Assembly (NCBI GenBank): GCA_017451545.1
Contig: JAFTOB010000128.1
Span: 1 to 60,879, forward strand
Origin: Clostridia bacterium
Lineage (GTDB): Bacteria; Bacillota; Clostridia; Oscillospirales; CAG-272
Length of the DNA stretch: 60,879 nucleotides
Direction of reading: 5' to 3'
The notes beneath the pieces are model-generated. The model ran no database searches. It saw only the letters and a program-made list of their open reading frames with translations, and was not told the origin of the DNA. Numbering within the stretch: position 1 is the first letter of the stretch; the number at the start of each line of letters is the position of its first letter. Shown piece by piece: positions 59,477 to 60,879 of this stretch. The translations under genes were made by a program, and so were the position numbers.

Positions 59477-60538
59477 ATGAATGATAAAAAATACTATTCA
59501 CTCTACAGCAAAATAAAAGGTCGGATACTGTCGGGAGAGTTGGAGGCGGGAGAGAAGCTGCCGTCGAAGCGGGTCTGCGCCGACCGCGAGGGTTGCAGTA
59601 CCGTCACCGTAGAGCGCGCATACAGTATGCTGGAGGACGAGGGATATATTGTCGCGCGCCAGCGAAGCGGCTATTACGTATCGAGGATCGACGGGCTTTT
59701 TGACCGAACGAAAACACGCGAGGCCGCCCCAATCGATCATATTCCCGAGCCCCACGCGCACCCTGCGCAGGATTTCGAGTATTCTCTGTGGTTTAAGACC
59801 TTGCGCCGAGTGATCTCCGAGCGGGGCGATGAGCTTTTCGTCCGCTCACCGGGTCAGGGCTGTGCCGTTTTGCGCAACGCCATTGCCGATTACCTTTACC
59901 GCTATCGCGGAATGGTGGCCAACCCACGCCGTATAATCATCGGCTCGGGCTCGGAGCAGCTTTACGAGATCGCCGTCAAGCTTCTCGGCCGTGATCGGGT
60001 CTACGGTATCGAGGACCCATGCTATTCACGGATACCCGCCGTTTACCTCGGCGCGGGAGCACGGGTGTGTCCGCTGAAATTCGGAGACGAGGGCATCGAG
60101 AGCGACGCGCTTTTCGGTGAGCGCTTTGACGTGATCCACGTGACTCCCTTCCACAGCTATCCGTCGGGGGTCACCACGTCAATTTCCAAGCGTTACGAAT
60201 ACCTAAAATGGGCAAAGGCGAAAAAAAGCTATATAATCGAGGACGATTTCGACAGCGAGTTCTTTTTGCCGGGTCATCCCATCGAGCCGCTATTTGCACT
60301 TGACACCGAAAGCTCGGTAATCTACATCAATACATTTTCAAAAAGTCTGTCCCCCTCAATGCGAATGGGATATATGATCCTGCCGCCCGCCCTGCTTGAG
60401 GAATACGATCGCCGCCTCGGCAGCTTCTCCTGCTCCGTACCCGTGCTCGATCAGTACGTGCTTGCCGAGTTTATCGAAAGCGGCAGCTTCGAGCGACATC
60501 TGAACCGAGTGAGGCGAAGAATGACCAAGAAGGGCTGA
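59477..60538 (+). CDS. MocR/PdxR-type regulator, C-terminally short
   Basis: The 353-residue protein has a GntR winged helix (LPSKRVCADREGCSTVTVER, residues about 28-47) fused to an aminotransferase-like domain. IIGSGSEQLYEIAVKLLG is present, EDDFDSEFF is the Asp region contacting the cofactor ring, and NTFSKSLSPSMRMGYM holds the PLP-binding lysine. MocR proteins sense PLP and control B6 genes; pdxY lies divergently. Full-length members are about 450-490 residues. This one stops after FERHLNRVRRRM-TKKG, about 100 residues early, losing the aminotransferase small domain, and no continuation is seen in other frames. It may be truncated or a short variant. Confidence 0.85.
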   Translation: MNDKKYYSLYSKIKGRILSGELEAGEKLPSKRVCADREGCSTVTVERAYSMLEDEGYIVARQRSGYYVSRIDGLFDRTKTREAAPIDHIPEPHAHPAQDFEYSLWFKTLRRVISERGDELFVRSPGQGCAVLRNAIADYLYRYRGMVANPRRIIIGSGSEQLYEIAVKLLGRDRVYGIEDPCYSRIPAVYLGAGARVCPLKFGDEGIESDALFGERFDVIHVTPFHSYPSGVTTSISKRYEYLKWAKAKKSYIIEDDFDSEFFLPGHPIEPLFALDTESSVIYINTFSKSLSPSMRMGYMILPPALLEEYDRRLGSFSCSVPVLDQYVLAEFIESGSFERHLNRVRRRMTKKG

Positions 60539-60680
60539 AGAGTTTCGAAATATTCAAATCGGATTTGCTTTTTATTGACCTTTCTGCTCTCGGTGATATA
60601 CTTTTATCAATGACCTATCGGAAGTAAGTATGACTCTGACAATAGTCGCCCCCGCGCCGTGGCGCGGGGGCCCTTTGTCT
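60539..60680. other. Short intergenic region behind the MocR gene
   Basis: No gene is seen. A TTGACC box near 60575 with a TATACTT-like stretch could be a weak promoter; it would lead only to a GC-rich hairpin. Confidence 0.4.
60648..60671 (-). terminator. GC-rich hairpin, probable terminator of the edge gene
   Basis: GCCCCCGCGCC/GGCGCGGGGGC, 11 pairs with a two-base loop as drawn, ten bases past the stop at 60681. A T-run is lacking on the minus strand, so termination is uncertain. Confidence 0.45.
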
Positions 60681-60879
60681 TCAGTTCTTTATTATATTTT
60701 CGTAAAAATTTTCAAAAACGGTCTCGAAGCGCGAAAGATCGGTCTGTTTCTCGCCGTTCAGGTAAAGTCCGCTTAGACTGATGCCCGATATATTGTCGCT
60801 CCCTCCCTCGCATTTTACCTTTATGAGGGGACGCATTTCATCGGAATCGGTCAGCACGCGTATATTTTCAAAGCAGACG
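60681..60879 (-). CDS. C-terminal fragment of an unidentified protein at the right edge
   Basis: The last 65 codons of a gene entering from the right are visible: VCFENIRVLTDSDEMRPLIK near its start and SLSGLYLNGEKQTD in the middle, ending NIIKN before TGA at 60681. The short strands with V-x-FENI and ISLSGLYLNGE resemble the C-terminal rungs of GH28-type or other right-handed beta-helix glycan enzymes, but too little is present to be sure. Confidence 0.55.
   Translation of the reverse strand, partial: VCFENIRVLTDSDEMRPLIKVKCEGGSDNISGISLSGLYLNGEKQTDLSRFETVFENFYENIIKN

Noticed and set aside
1..60879. tRNA genes, CRISPR array, insertion-sequence transposases, defence-system genes
   Set aside because: Scanned by eye for T-loop consensus, evenly spaced repeats and transposase or nuclease motifs; none were found.

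Overview
The window looks like chromosomal DNA from a spore-forming, low-to-mid GC Gram-positive bacterium, most likely an uncultured gut-type member of the Clostridia. The evidence is a spoVAD-spoVAE pair, the yceD-rpmF ribosomal pair, strong GGAGG ribosome binding sites, consensus TTGACA-17-TATAAT promoters, SipW-type and C-terminally anchored surface proteins, and many cytoplasmic plant-glycan enzymes. No tRNA, rRNA, CRISPR array, prophage or insertion-sequence transposase was seen. Family assignments come from reading motifs in the translations; no database was searched.

Layout. 1-7.3 kb: an ABC exporter, a 1605-residue anchored surface protein and a small cysteine protein. 7.4-10.3 kb: a double-HTH regulator facing away from an FAD oxidoreductase that sits behind a purine-class riboswitch (8799-8867). 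10.4-14.1 kb: an MBOAT O-acyltransferase plus SGNH-like partner for acylating an extracellular polymer. 14.1-18.4 kb: LacI-type regulator, a broken small membrane gene, a metallophosphoesterase, and a serine dehydratase-YdcF operon. 18.4-23.8 kb: sialidase-like protein, SGNH esterase and a SipW/TasA-type beta-helix surface protein. 24.0-33.3 kb: a six-gene glucuronide operon (GH115-like alpha-glucuronidase, uxaC, SDR-type uxuB, uxuA, RraA-like lyase, GH94-like phosphorylase) with a divergent AraC regulator. 33.4-41.9 kb: CvpA-like fusion protein, UDP-sugar 4,6-dehydratase, spoVAD-spoVAE, aldose epimerase-nucleoside phosphorylase, and an SH3 lipoprotein. 42.0-46.6 kb: a five-gene operon combining two exported trigger-factor-like proteins, a DUF5685-type protein, a J-domain protein and a membrane protein. 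46.7-51.0 kb: rpmF, yceD, a GH78 rhamnosidase and nnrD. 51.3-53.9 kb: an ECF sigma factor with its own predicted ECF promoter and an overlapping membrane beta-propeller gene. 53.9-54.4 kb: a 458-bp imperfect palindrome that looks like a non-autonomous mobile element. 54.4-60.9 kb: a degenerate EAL protein, a PHP phosphatase-MFS pair, pdxY with a short divergent MocR regulator, and the end of an unidentified gene.

How the genes work together. The clearest pathway is intracellular glucuronide use. Imported glucuronyl oligosaccharides would be cut by the signal-less GH115-like enzyme. Glucuronate would then go through UxaC, the SDR reductase and UxuA to 2-keto-3-deoxygluconate, while GH94 would phosphorolyse the neutral or acidic disaccharide. 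No kinase, classical aldolase or transporter is in the operon, which leaves a role open for the RraA-like protein. The best candidates for something undescribed are the exported trigger-factor/J-domain operon, the riboswitch-controlled FAD oxidoreductase, the glucuronide operon and the large palindromic element.
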